From the NCBI GenBank assembly GCA_032433765.1, contig JAVIAB010000051.1, forward strand, positions 153,025,921 to 153,089,920: a DNA stretch of 64,000 nucleotides, written 5' to 3'. The notes under the pieces were generated by a model, which was not told the DNA's origin, did no database searches, and saw only the letters and a program-made list of their open reading frames with translations. This DNA is from Megaustenia siamemsis (taxonomy: Eukaryota; Mollusca; Gastropoda; Stylommatophora; Ariophantidae). The translations under genes were made by a program, and so were the position numbers. This document shows positions 21,194-31,524 of the stretch, in pieces. Position 1 is the stretch's first letter. Each line of letters opens with the position of its first letter.

Positions 21194-22130
21194 GCCACTC
21201 TAATATTAAACCTTCCATTCTTGAAGAAATGGAGCAAGCTGCTTACAACTACAGCACATTCATTTCTTTACTTATTTCAACAACTCAATGATGTTATACT
21301 CTTCTCTGAAATCCATTCGTTACGAAGCCCAACACTCTTTTCAAAATCGATTCTGTGATAAACGCTTAACATGCCAGGTCGAAGGGACAAGTCCATCTGC
21401 TCGTTAGCTTGTTTAAAGGAAAAAAAAATAAAATAGCTGGGAGCGTTTCGTCTCCGATGACGCATAAAGTAGACATTTTTTTTACATAATCATTTACATT
21501 GTAAAAGGTTTTACATAGATATCTTCTTCCTTGTTTATTTAGCGAGTTGTGCTGTATTTTTAGCAAAGCAGTTTCTTTTCTTTTAGTGCACGTTTTTGTG
21601 CGACTGCTTCCAGATTTAAGTCCTCACATTTGTCTTTCCGTAATACAACAACTTGTTTACAATCGAAGTTGTCTGTTCTTTACTAGATCAGTACATAAAT
21701 TGTACTCGAGCCCACATCAACTTGTTATAGCCTTCCGTTGTTTCCTGTTCTGTTTACCTGGAACACCATGCTTCTGTCCTTTGGATTTTGGTATGACTAT
21801 CACCTGGCTGGTGCATGGGGATGTTGGAAGGGGGGGGGGGGGGCACAGAGGGTTGGGGTAGTTGGGAGGGGATGGGAGCAGAGGGATGGGGGAGGTGGGA
21901 GGGGATGAGGGGGAGACGTCACCAGGGAGATATAAACATATATACTATAGATACAAAACATTATACAGGATTGCCCTCAGTACACACCCCTGAGGTGGTC
22001 AATATGGCCCACACCCACCTCCCTGGAAGAGAGACTATACGGGACAACCGAATCACTGAAATAAACAGCTGCCGTCATAAGAGAGTCCGGAGTCCTAGTC
22101 TGAATGTGCCATAATCACAGAAGAAGTAGC
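21194..22130. other. Gene-free region with G-rich patch
   Basis: No gene recognised. The segment 21815-21920 is strongly G-rich on the plus strand and includes a run of fourteen or more Gs near 21829, capable of forming G-quadruplexes in principle. Confidence 0.45.
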
Positions 22131-22131
22131 T

Positions 22132-22464
22132 ATAAATGATATGTGTTAACGGCTGCCTGATATTTTAGTCATATCAGAATAAGACTATTATTGATATGTG
22201 TTGACGGCTGTCTGATAGTTTAGTCATATCAGAATAAGACTATTATTGATATGTGTTAACGGCTGCCTGATAGTTTAGTCATATCAGAATAAGACTATTA
22301 TTGATATGTGTTAAGAGCTGCCTGATAGTTTAGTCATATCAGAATAAGACTATTATTGATATGTGTTAACGGCTGCCTGATAGTTTAGTCATATCAGAAT
22401 AAGACTATTATTGATATGTGTTGACGGCTGCCTGATAGTTTAGTCATATCAGAATAAGACTATA
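22132..22464. repeat. Minisatellite, 55-bp unit, 6 copies
   Basis: The unit is ATTATTGATATGTGTTAACG, GCTGCCTGATAGTTTAGTCA, TATCAGAATAAGACT. Copies differ at few positions, so the array is young or homogenised. Confidence 0.95.
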
Positions 22465-22489
22465 CATTTTTTCAGATGTAGTAGCCAAT

Positions 22490-22750
22490 AGTTGACCATA
22501 GACTTGATTGCGTAGAACAGCTAAACTAATAGAAATACAAGACAAACTACAGCGTTTCAGTACAAGCCTTCATCAGGTATAAAAAACAAACTATAAATAC
22601 AAAACACACACATCCAAGCCAGATAAAACAACACACATCTACACAGACGTATGTTCGAACTCGGTTATATGTGTTTATAATGTATAGTTTGTTTATTATA
22701 CCAGATGACATGTCTTGATTCTCTATAAGTTTAGCTGCTTCATACCATTT
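22490..22750. repeat. Hammerhead-like repeat, copy 2, with inverted partner
   Basis: The minus strand of 22490-22640 contains ATACCTGATGAAGGC, then ACTGAAACGCTGTAG and TTTGTCTTGTATTTC. At 22680-22745 the same flanks occur in the other orientation (TTATACCAGATGA, then CATGTCTTGATTCTC and TAAGTTTAGCTGCTTC), but the central part is deleted. The core here has an intact CTGATGA and GAAAC but a disrupted stem between them. Confidence 0.55.
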
Positions 22751-22784
22751 TATGTTTATTGTACATGTTCTCTGCAGCTATACT

Positions 22785-23275
22785 CGTGGTCTCCTATTCT
22801 TCTTCTTCTATCTTTCAGCTCCCTGTGGAGCATAGGTCTTCAACAAAAACTTTCCAAGTCGTTCTGTTTCTTGCCATTCTTTTAAAATCATTCCATGTCT
22901 TCCCCATCATCTTCATCTCTGCTTCTGTCTGCCTTCTCCAAGAATTTTTTGGTCTTCCTCTTTGTCTTTTCCCCTGGGGATTTAAAAAAAAAGGCCTGTT
23001 GTGTAATACTCTCAGTTGGCTTCCGCAGTGTGTGTCCAATCCAGCGCCATCGTCTTCGCTATATTTCTTTATCCACAGGTATTTGACTGGTACATTTCCA
23101 TAATTCTATGTTAGTGATTTTGTCCTGCCATTTCAATCCTTTTATTCTGCGTAAGCATCCATTAATGAAAGTCTGTATCTTCATGATTGTCAATTTTGTT
23201 GTTCTTCATGTTTCACAGCCATATAATAGGACTGACTTAACATTGGAGTTGAAAATGTGTATGTGGTCTCCTATA
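22785..23275 (-). mobile_element. LINE-D2, C-terminal fragment
   Basis: The minus frame 23039-22815 encodes NPQGKRQRGRPKNSWRRQ, then KTWNDFKRMARNRTTW and VEDLCSTGS, the family's conserved C-terminus. Upstream (23040-23275) the sequence matches LINE-D1 nucleotides 18100-18300. The two copies together cover the C-terminal half. The 3' end carries a GAA-rich tail. Frameshifts make it inert. Confidence 0.8.
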
Positions 23276-23389
23276 GTATTTCATATTTTGCATATTTGAT
23301 GTTTGTGTTTATCTGCGTAGAATTGATGGTCGGATAATAAAAATGAGTTGCCACCTACAATTCCACAACAGCAGGGGCTATTAATAGTA

Positions 23390-24022
23390 AGATATCTGTG
23401 TGTTAAGTGTAGATATATCTGTGTGTTGAGTGTAGAAATATATGTGTGTTGAGTATAGATATATCTGTGTGTTGAATGTAGAGATATATGTGTCTTGAGT
23501 GTAGAGATATATGTGTGTTGAGTGTAGATATATCTGTGTGTTGAGTGTATATATATATGTGTGTGTTGAGTGTAGAGATATATGTGTGTTGAGTGTAGAG
23601 ATATATGTGTGTTGAGTGTAGATATATCTGTGTGTTGAGTGTAGATATATATGTGTGTTGAGTGTATAGATATATGTGTGTTGAGTGTAGAGATATATGT
23701 GTGTTGAGTGTATAGATATATGTGTGTTGAGTGTAGAGATATATGTGTGTTGAGTGTAGATATATCTGTGTGTTGAGTGTAGATATATCTGTGTGTTAGA
23801 GTGTATAGATATATGTGTGCTGAGTGTAGAGATATATGTGTGTTGAGTGTAGAGATATATGTGTGTTGAGTGTAGATATATCTGTGTGTTGAGTGTAGAT
23901 ATATCTGTGTGTTGAGTGTATAGATATATGTGTGTTGAGTGTTGGAATATATGTGTGTTGAGTGTAGATATATCTGTGTGTTGAGTGTAGATGTATCTGT
24001 GTGTTGAGTGTATAGATATATG
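23390..24022. repeat. Minisatellite, 23-bp unit, about 27 copies
   Basis: The unit is GATATATCTGTGTGTTGAGT plus GTA, with variants changing GATATATC to GAGATATATG. As 23 is not a multiple of three, a frame passes through three readings every 69 bp, and none creates stops on the minus strand, explaining frames of up to 269 codons there. These are not genes. Confidence 0.95.
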
Positions 24023-24039
24023 TGTGATTGGTGAAGAGA

Positions 24040-24430
24040 AAAAGTGCAAGAACACTTCTTGAAGCAAATGTCCCATCTAAATAAACACACTTTCTGATCT
24101 CTTTCCTTAATCTACAGTTCAGCTGGGGCTTTCTATGCGTCCACATATTTTGTTGTTGTGAACACCAGGGGAAAGACAAACCTAATATCTAGAGCAATCA
24201 AGACATGCTCTATAGTCAGAGTCATTTAGCTAAAGCAACAGTACTCGAATAATTGTCTGAGACAGAGTAAGTCAGACACGAATGACTTGCACAAATCTTT
24301 CAGTGGCAGTAAATGCTGTCAGTCATGTCAATCTTCACATTGCTACTTATTTTTTCTGGTACAAAATTACTCTTTACCTCTATAATGTAAATGATCTGTT
24401 TTTAGCAAGTGAATTAAACAATCACTGAAA
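24040..24430. other. Gene-free sequence
   Basis: No feature recognised between the 23-bp array and the RNase H fragment. Confidence 0.4.
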
Positions 24431-24431
24431 T

Positions 24432-25330
24432 ATGCAAGTTGTTACAATTATGAAACGTGCAAAAACTTCTCCTGATCAGAAGTCATTTGCAGGTAGATAT
24501 CAACTAATAATAATAGGTGCCTACGTCATTCACGGGCACATTCTCGTGTATAGTCATATTCGAAGGAAATGTAGGGAACAGAACTCAGTCGTGGTCAATG
24601 TGGAGGTCAATGGTTTCATCTGGGATAACACCGATGAGAAAGATATAGTCATCTATACAGACGGATCTGTAAAACGACACCAAAGGAGTGCATGGGCATT
24701 TACAGCACGCTCGGCAGGCAGAATAGTCAAAGAAGACAGTGGGGGATACGTTATGATCACGAGTAGCAAGACGATGGAGGTGATGGCAGTGACCAAGGCA
24801 TTCAAATGGGGAGAGTCACAAGACTACACCCACTCCTGCATGTTGAGTGATTCAATGAGCATGATAAAAAAATTGTTGGGACGGGCTCTGTACGCAGAGA
24901 ATGGGTAGAGTCATTGCAGAGTTCAAAAATACGTATGGTCACCGTTGTCTACGTCCATGGACATGCGGAAGTACGGGGAAATGAAAGAGCGGATAGGTTG
25001 GCTAGCTGCGCTGTTGTTGAGGACGGTCAATATATGGATCGGGCGGACGTTATCAATGCCCTCCGAGATGTTGGAAGGGCACAGGCTTTTGAGTCTACGT
25101 CACTCCTTCGGATGAAAGAGATGGGAGTTAAGATGTGCACAGCCAGAAACGAGAAACTTAGTGCGCATGTAAGAAGACTAATCAACCATCACAGTACTGG
25201 AGTCGTCAGTGGCTGGACACTGCGGGACTTGCTGAGGAGGGAATCCGAGCACCTATGGACATGTTCGGAATGAAATGATGATGACCCGGAAATAACTCAA
25301 AAACTCAATAACAATCAACTATAAAAAAGA
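24432..25330 (+). pseudogene. LINE-F1: RNase H-like domain plus C-terminal region, frameshifted
   Basis: The first frame (24432-24908) carries an RNase H fold, the enzyme that removes RNA from RNA-DNA hybrids: IYTDGSV (Asp77), METMAV-like TMEVMAV (Glu116) and LSDSMSM (Asp140). After a frameshift near 24890 the second frame (24914-25273) supplies VHGHAEVRGNERADRLAS, with the last catalytic His/Asp, and a C-terminal part with MDRADVINALRDVG and LRDLLRRESEHLWTC. The second part recurs at 37650-37990. No RT lies upstream, so this looks like the 3' end of a truncated retroelement; a stand-alone RNase H gene remains possible. Confidence 0.7.
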
Positions 25331-25587
25331 TACACATGGTAGATGTTATATATCACAAGAAATGAAAATCGCTACATAAACTGTACATATCAGTAAATCA
25401 CGATTTGATTAACTTCAAGTAATAAATGTGTTGCACCAAAAATGCTCAAATGACTAATTTTTCAATGCAAAAAAATGTCACACCTCTGTTTTGAAGAGTT
25501 GCTGTCAATCATTTGTCAATTTTCACACAAAAGTATCTGAAAATGCAGATTCTTTGATGCGTTTATGTAAATACATTTCATTGAATG
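25275..25587. other. Sequence between LINE-F1 and SINE S2
   Basis: AT-rich. The first 50 bases may be the LINE-F 3' UTR, since ATAACTCAA after the stop also occurs after the second copy. No other feature is seen. Confidence 0.4.
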
Positions 25588-25600
25588 TACATTTTTGTTA

Positions 25601-26003
25601 TGGGGTCTCGGTAGCCTTGCTGGGAAAACCACTTAACTTGGCTACCGACGTTCGGACAACCCGTGTTCGATTCAACCACCCGACTGGGCTACCGACGTTC
25701 GGACAACCCGTGTTCGATTCCACCACCCGACTGGGCTACCGACGTTCGGACAACCCGTGTTCGATAGTGGTACTCGTGGTTGGAAAAAGAAGTTCCCCCA
25801 CGGTTGACCCAGCCGCTGGTAGAAATGGGTACTAGGGTAGTACTCTGGGAAGGTGAGGAATGCATCCTCGCATCGTGAGTTTCAATGCCTGAAGCGACAC
25901 TAACCAGAAGTCTCCGAACACTTCTGGATAGGCAGCCGAGCACATGTGAGTGGAAACCCGCGTGCTAAAACTCCGATTCAAGTCTCATACTTTACCTTTA
26001 CTT
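25601..26003 (+). mobile_element. SINE family S2, copy a, with triplicated head
   Basis: TACATTTTTGTTA at 25588-25600 and 26004-26016 is a 13-bp target-site duplication. The head starts GGGGTCTCGGTAGCC and has box B GTGTTCGATTC. A 47-bp segment with GCTACCGACGTTCGGACAAC is repeated at 25641, 25688 and 25735, so box B is present more than once. The body (GACCCAGCCGCTGGTAGAAA, AAGTCTCCGAACACTTCTGG) matches 59262-59590 in reverse. The 3' end is GTCTCATACTTTACC. Confidence 0.85.
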
Positions 26004-26016
26004 TACATTTTTGTTA

Positions 26017-26560
26017 ATAACCTCAGAATAAGAACATATTACAGTACATTACAGTACATTACAGTACAGAGTATGTTACATAATAAATATATTACTAGTT
26101 TATTCATCTATTTTTTGTACAGAAACGTATCATCAATTCTATAATGTAAATATGTACCTAATTTATTCTTTAAATATGCTGCATTATCACTTCTAGTTGA
26201 TGCTTCAGAGGCACTTGTTCGCTGTACCAAAGTCTACACCAAGCCGTCTTAACGCATGACTACACTAGAGCTAGCACTATCTGAATTGTCCTAACACAAC
26301 AACTCTACATTCTACTGAGCTGCATCGCTTTGGTTGAGTGATGAAAGTAGTAGAAGTGAGCGTCATCATTACTTGTGACAAATAAACACACGTTAGAGTT
26401 AACAAAAAAGACATGCTTGTTGAAATGATATTTTCACATTCTACGTTTAGCAACGTAGTATTGATTAACAGAAAGACCTAAATCTCCACTCCAAACAAAG
26501 AAATATCAAAAGCATCTATCTGAAGGAAAGAAGACCACATCTCTCATCTTACGAAAAAAA
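26017..26560. other. Gene-free sequence
   Basis: Apart from a small repeat of ATTACAGTAC (26039-26068), no feature is recognised. Confidence 0.4.
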
Positions 26561-26564
26561 AAAC

Positions 26565-26935
26565 AGAAAATTGAATCCTTTAAAATGTGGATTTATAGAA
26601 CAATGGGAAGAGTTAGACGGAAAGATAAGGAAACAAATAATGAAGTTTTAAAAGAACTAAAAGAACAGAGAACTACTAAACACAATTCAAACAAGTCAAA
26701 TTAGATTATTGGGCATGTTAAAAGGAACAACAGACTACTAAAGTAATCTTGGAAGGGAACATACAAGGCAAAAGAGGCAGAGGCAGACGTGGACGAGTAA
26801 CATCAAAAGAAGGACAGTTCAGCCTATGAAACTTACACTATCAAAGCAAGAGACAGTGCGGAATGGCGCTCCATGGTAGACAACCATCGATGCGGAGACC
26901 GTACTCAATGATGATGATGAAAATGATGTAGATGA
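26565..26935 (+). mobile_element. LINE-B3 fragment
   Basis: Matches the last 370 bp of LINE-B5 (AACAGAAAATTGAATCCTTT, AAATGTGGATTTATAGAACA, GGCAGAGGCAGACGTGGACG) and ends in an ATG/GAT tail. Small deletions break the frame. Inert. Confidence 0.75.
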
Positions 26936-27029
26936 TGATGATCTATTTGAACTGATAGATTGGTAAATGATCCTGTAGAGTTCCGTAAGTGAACTGATAT
27001 GGCGTGACGATGTGTCAGCCAGGAGTGTC

Positions 27030-28161
27030 ATAGGACGACAGAGAAGATACTAGATAGCTTGGTGTCATGGATAGCTTGGTGTCATGGATAGTTTAGTGTC
27101 ATGGATAGTTTGGTGTCATGGATAGTTTGGTGTCATGGATAGTTTAGTGTCATGGATAGTTTGGTGTCATGGATAGTTTAGTGTCATGGATAGTTTGGTG
27201 TCATGGATAGCTTGGTGTCATGGATAGTTTGGTGTCATGGATAGCTTGGTGTCATGGATAGTTTGGTGTCATGGATAGCTTGGTGTCATGGATAGTTTGG
27301 TGTCATGGATAGTTTTGGTGTCATGGATAGTTTAAAGTCATGGATAGTTTGGTGTCATGGATAGTTTAGTGTCATGGATAGTTTGGTGTCATGGATAGTT
27401 TAGTGTCATGGATAGTTTGGTGTCATGGATAGCTTGGTGTCATGGATATTTTAGTGTCATGGATAGTTTGGTGTCATGGATAGTTTGGTGTCATGGATGG
27501 CTTGGTGTCATGGATGGCTTGGTGTCATGGATAGCGTGGTGTCATGGATAGCATGGTGTCATGGATACTTTGGTGTCGTGGATAGTTTGGTGTCGTGGAT
27601 GACTTGGTGTCATGGATGACTTGGTGTCATGGATACTTTGGTGTCATGGATAGTTTGGTGTCATGGATAGCTTGGTGTCATGGATAGTTTGGTGTCATGG
27701 ATAGTTTGGTGTCATGGTTAGCTTGGTGTCATGGATGGCTTAGTGTCATGGACAGCTTGGTGTCATGGATGGCTTAGTGTCATGGACAGCTTGGTGTCAT
27801 GGATAGTTTGGTGTCATGGATAGCTTGGTGTCATGGATGGCTTAGTGTCATGGACAGCTTGGTGTCATGGATAGTTTGGTGTCATGGATAGATTGGTGTC
27901 ATAGATAGCTTGGTGTCATGGATAGCTTGGTGTCATAGATAACTTGGTGTCATGGATAGCTTGGTGTCATAGTTAACTTGGTGTCATGAATAGATTGGTG
28001 TCATGGATAGCTTGGGTTTGGTATCATGGATTGCTTCGTGTAATGTATAGCTTGGTGTCAACAACAAGTACTGGAAAATAGTCAACAACAGAATTGATAC
28101 GATGATCTATTGATAGAAGATTGTGAAAGAACATGCTCGCTTTCGCCAACCACTATGGCAC
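27030..28161 (+). mobile_element. LINE-C4 3' end carrying an internal minisatellite
   Basis: The LINE-C 3' end starts at GGACGACAGAGAAGATACTA (27033) and resumes at 28062 with AGTCAACAACAGAATTGATA, finishing with CGCCAACCACTATGGCACATG. In other copies these two halves are directly joined. Here they are separated by about 1 kb of tandem copies of a 17-base LINE segment. The downstream ATG tail is also expanded. Confidence 0.8.
27052..28060. repeat. Minisatellite, 17-bp unit, about 59 copies
   Basis: The unit is GATAGTTTGGTGTCATG with GATAGCTTGGTGTCATG as the likely founder. The founder occurs once in ordinary LINE-C copies (for example near 52083). Variants (GATGGCTTAGTGTCATG, GATACTTTGGTGTCATG) are interspersed. 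Confidence 0.95.
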
Positions 28162-28175
28162 ATGATGATGATGAC

Positions 28176-28213
<38 letters not shown>

Positions 28214-28271
28214 CGATGATGATGATGATGATGATGACGATGATGATGATGATGATGATGATGACGATGAC

Positions 28272-28314
<43 letters not shown>

Positions 28315-28382
28315 CCGATGATGATGATGACGATGATGATGATGATGATGGTGACGATGATGATGATGATGATGATGATGAC

Positions 28383-28414
<32 letters not shown>

Positions 28415-28415
28415 C

Positions 28416-28507
<92 letters not shown>

Positions 28508-28543
28508 CGACGACGATGATGATGATGATGATGATGATGATGA
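28162..28543. repeat. Long ATG microsatellite, about 127 triplets
   Basis: Nearly uninterrupted ATG repeats with scattered ACG triplets. It sits exactly where LINE-C copies have their short ATG tail. The open frames reading poly-Asp, poly-Met or poly-Ile across it are artefacts. Confidence 0.95.
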
Positions 28544-28544
28544 G

Positions 28545-28975
28545 TGCCAAATCTAAAGCCAGATTGTTGTCCCCAGTTATATCATCGAAGTTCTGTATTG
28601 TGTAATGTGGAAAGTGACTCTCTCCGTTATTTAATTTCAAATATATTATTTGTATCCTGGATTAGAATGGGAAAGTCGTTCTCAAATGAAATATACTTGG
28701 TTTCGTTTTCTGTTAGGATCAAAGTGTATTTTTTCTTGGAAGTACGTATCTGTATATAGCGTGTACAGTTTTGCATGTTTGATTTCTGATTAAGTGATGG
28801 ATTTTTCTTTTTGAAAGTAATATTCTTGATCTCGATCCTTCAAGAGGTCGCACAGAGCTCGTCATCCATCACTATCATCGGGAGAGATGTTTCATCTTAT
28901 CAAATGAGTCAATGCTAATAAATTTTGCTTCACTTGTCAGTGTTATTTTCAGTGTCTCTCTATGACTTCCTTTTT
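28545..28975. other. Gene-free sequence
   Basis: No feature recognised between the ATG array and LINE-B4. Confidence 0.4.
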
Positions 28976-28979
28976 TTCT

Positions 28980-29308
28980 GTTGCCTAATAGATAGAATTG
29001 GATGGAAAGAAAAGAAAACAAACGATGAAGTCTTAAAAGAACTAAAAATGAAAAGAGAACTACTAAACACAATTCAAACAAGACAAATGAGATTTGTGGG
29101 CCATGTTAAAAGACACAGCAGCCTACTGAAAGTAATCTTGGAAGGGGAAAATACAAGGTAAAAGAGGCAGGCCAAGACTAACATGGACGAGTAATATAAA
29201 AAGATGGACAAATCAGCCTATGACAACCCGCATCATCAAAGCAAGAGACAGAGCAGAATGGCGCTCCATAGTAGCCAACCTTCGTTGGGGAGATGGCACT
29301 CGATGATG
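28980..29308 (+). mobile_element. LINE-B4 fragment
   Basis: Encodes IGWKEKKTNDEVLKELK and MRFVGHVKRHSSLLKVILEG (28990-29150), then after a frameshift the RPRLTWTSNIKRWTNQPMT-like block and an ATG tail (about 29301-29312). A typical 5'-truncated LINE-B copy. Confidence 0.8.
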
Positions 29309-29419
29309 ATGAATGCTTCCCATAGAAGAGCCTGTTTTAAAATTCGTTTTGTTGTCTCTTCTCAGCACATGTTTGACATATGTCTATCGTTTCTTCCTAA
29401 TTATAGATGAGATGGTGGT

Positions 29420-29684
29420 GTGACATTATTTCTACATTAGTCTTAATTCGTCCCAATGTAAGCACAGTATCTTTCATAGGCATTTGGCTTCAAAAGCGTT
29501 TAGTTTTCTCTCGATCTCTTTTGTTGCTTTCCAACTTTTATGTTTTATATTATGCTTAGGTAAAGTTGATAATACTTTTGAGTTGAATATTCTTATTTAG
29601 TTTTCCTGTTTAGTATTTTATATTTATATTTTTTGTCCAGGTTTTTTTTTAAATTGACCGCCGCTTTTGCTGTCGTACTTCCGA

Positions 29685-29760
<76 letters not shown>

Positions 29761-30130
29761 GTTTTACCTTCTTTATCTATGTTAATATCAAGATATATAT
29801 AGTGATCTACCCATTCCAATGTCAGACGATTTAGACATATTTTGTCCTGTAGTGTATTTTTATTTTCCATCCTGTTTGTTTTATCCATGTTTATCTCATG
29901 TCATATTCTTTCCGCCATGGATGCAAGGTATATGTGACATATTGCATCTTGTTGGTATAATTACTTAGAAGAACGATGCCATCTGAAGAATCAAGATCTT
30001 CCTGGTAATTCTCGTTATGTCATTTAATGCCATAATTGCATAGGCAACATTTATTCGTTATGTAATCAAAGGTAATTCCAAATAGCAAAGCTGATAGTAT
30101 ACATCCCTTCATCCCCTGTACACGGTGTGT
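29420..30130 (-). mobile_element. Degenerate LINE RT fragment (LINE-D-like)
   Basis: On the minus strand, fragments in three frames suggest an RT: GMYTISFAIWNYL near 30100, a SSDGIVLLSNYTNKMQ-like block near 29970 in the position of the palm, and LDINIDKEGK near 29790. These resemble LINE-D. A CT microsatellite (29684-29757) interrupts it. The assignment rests on weak similarity. Confidence 0.4.
29684..29757. repeat. CT microsatellite with TATC core
   Basis: About 74 bp of CT dinucleotides interrupted by four TATC units in the middle. Confidence 0.95.
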
Positions 30131-30187
30131 CAATCCGTAACCAATCACTCATCACCTCATCTATGCGAACTGCGCAAATATAGCCGT

Positions 30188-30450
30188 CACATATATCTTT
30201 CTCTATGATAATTTGTGCTTGTACTCACATATATCTTTCATTATGATAATTAGTGCAGGTACTCACATACATCTTTCATTATGATAATTAGTGCAGGTAC
30301 TCACATACATCTTTCATTATGATAATTAGTGCAGGTACTCACATACATCTTTCATTATGATAATTAGTGCAGGTACTCACATACATCTTTCATTATGATA
30401 ATTAGTGCAGGTACTCACATACATCTTTCATTATGATAATTAATGCTGGT
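30188..30450. repeat. Minisatellite, 38-bp unit, about 6-7 copies
   Basis: The unit is TCACATACATCTTTCATTAT then GATAATTAGTGCAGGTAC. Inner copies are identical, suggesting recent expansion. Confidence 0.95.
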
Positions 30451-30454
30451 ATCT

Positions 30455-30830
30455 CATAGGTAATATTATAATATATGAAGAAAGAAACTCCCCACCATAA
30501 CTGCATGGAAGCTTTGCTAGAGCGTGTACATTAGCAAACATGATTGTGTTTTACTTGCATCACAAATGTATGAATGTAAATCAGCCATAATTCTTAAGTA
30601 TAGATACATAAAGTATAAAAGATAGGTGACACAGGTTACTGTACATTAAACTGCATGGAACTCCTATAAAGTAAACATGGGTGTTATTTTGAAAAAAATT
30701 GGTCTCATATCTAATTTGAGCCCTGTTGTTGACTGATTCTTTCGCCCTTGTAAGCATTTGATATCTGCAGAAGGAATTATTTGAGAGCAGTAAAGATAGA
30801 GAGAATATATTAGATGTATGGATTGAAGAT
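30455..30830. other. Gene-free sequence
   Basis: AT-rich; no feature recognised. Confidence 0.4.
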
Positions 30831-30960
30831 TTCGTGAGTTAACTAGGTGAGGAGATTTAAGAAACGGGTAATGTGGTTGATTCAAGATGTTGTCAATTAA
30901 TTAGGTGGGGAGATTTAAGAAACGGGTAATGTGGTTGATTCAGATGTGGTGAATTAACTA

Positions 30961-31524
30961 TAAACAATGATGGAAAATGTAAAATTGAAATAAACAAGAG
31001 AATAGGTATGGCAAAAAGTAATTTTAATGCCATGAAAAATATACTAACAACAAAACAAATATCAACAGGGCTGAAACTAAGAATGGCAAAATGTTACATC
31101 TCCTCAATATTCATGTATGGCGCAGAAACATGGACATTAGACAAGAAAACAGAACAGAAAATTGAAGCCTTTGAAATGTGGATGTATAGAAGAATAGGTA
31201 GAATTGGATGGAAAGCAAAGATAACAAACGATAAAGTTTTAAAACAACTGAAAATAAAAAGAGAACTACTAAATACAATTAAGACAAGACAAATGAAATT
31301 TTTGGGTCATGTTAAAAGACACAACAGCCTACTAAAAGTAATATTGGAAGAGAAAATACAAGGTAAAAGAGGCAGAGGCAGACCAAGACTAACATGGACG
31401 AGTAACATCAAAAGATGGACAAGTCAATATATGACAGCCTGCACCATCAAAGCAAGAAACAGAGTAGAATGGCGATCCATGGTAGCCAACCTTCGTTGTG
31501 GAGAAGGTACTCAATGATGATGAT
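30961..31524 (+). mobile_element. LINE-B5, 5'-truncated, inserted in the 58-bp array
   Basis: The best LINE-B copy in the window. GAATTAACTA (30951-30960) and GAATAAACTA (31525-31534) flank it, a 10-bp target duplication with one mismatch. It ends in a short GAT tail. The sequence shows almost no damage, so insertion is probably recent. Confidence 0.85.
31008..31517 (+). pseudogene. LINE-B RT C-terminal region, open frame
   Basis: A 169-codon open frame that covers only the part after the RT palm. In order: RIGMAKSNFNAMK (read from before 31008), ISSIFMYGAETWTLDKK, EMWMYRRIGRIGWK, MKFLGHVKRHNSLLKVIL and GKRGRGRPRLTW. The frame continues upstream to the truncation point at 30961, so the ATG at 31008 is internal. 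The family's palm with YADD is seen separately at 57310-57590. It cannot act alone; the open frame reflects youth rather than function. Confidence 0.8.

Noticed and set aside
23281..24179. His/Thr/Tyr-rich frames up to 269 codons
   Set aside because: A 23-bp unit without minus-strand stops gives a 69-bp super-period open in all three frames.
28107..28640. Long frames of poly-Asp, poly-Met and poly-Ile across the ATG repeat
   Set aside because: They are readings of one ATG microsatellite in different frames and strands; no start context, domain or flanking exon.
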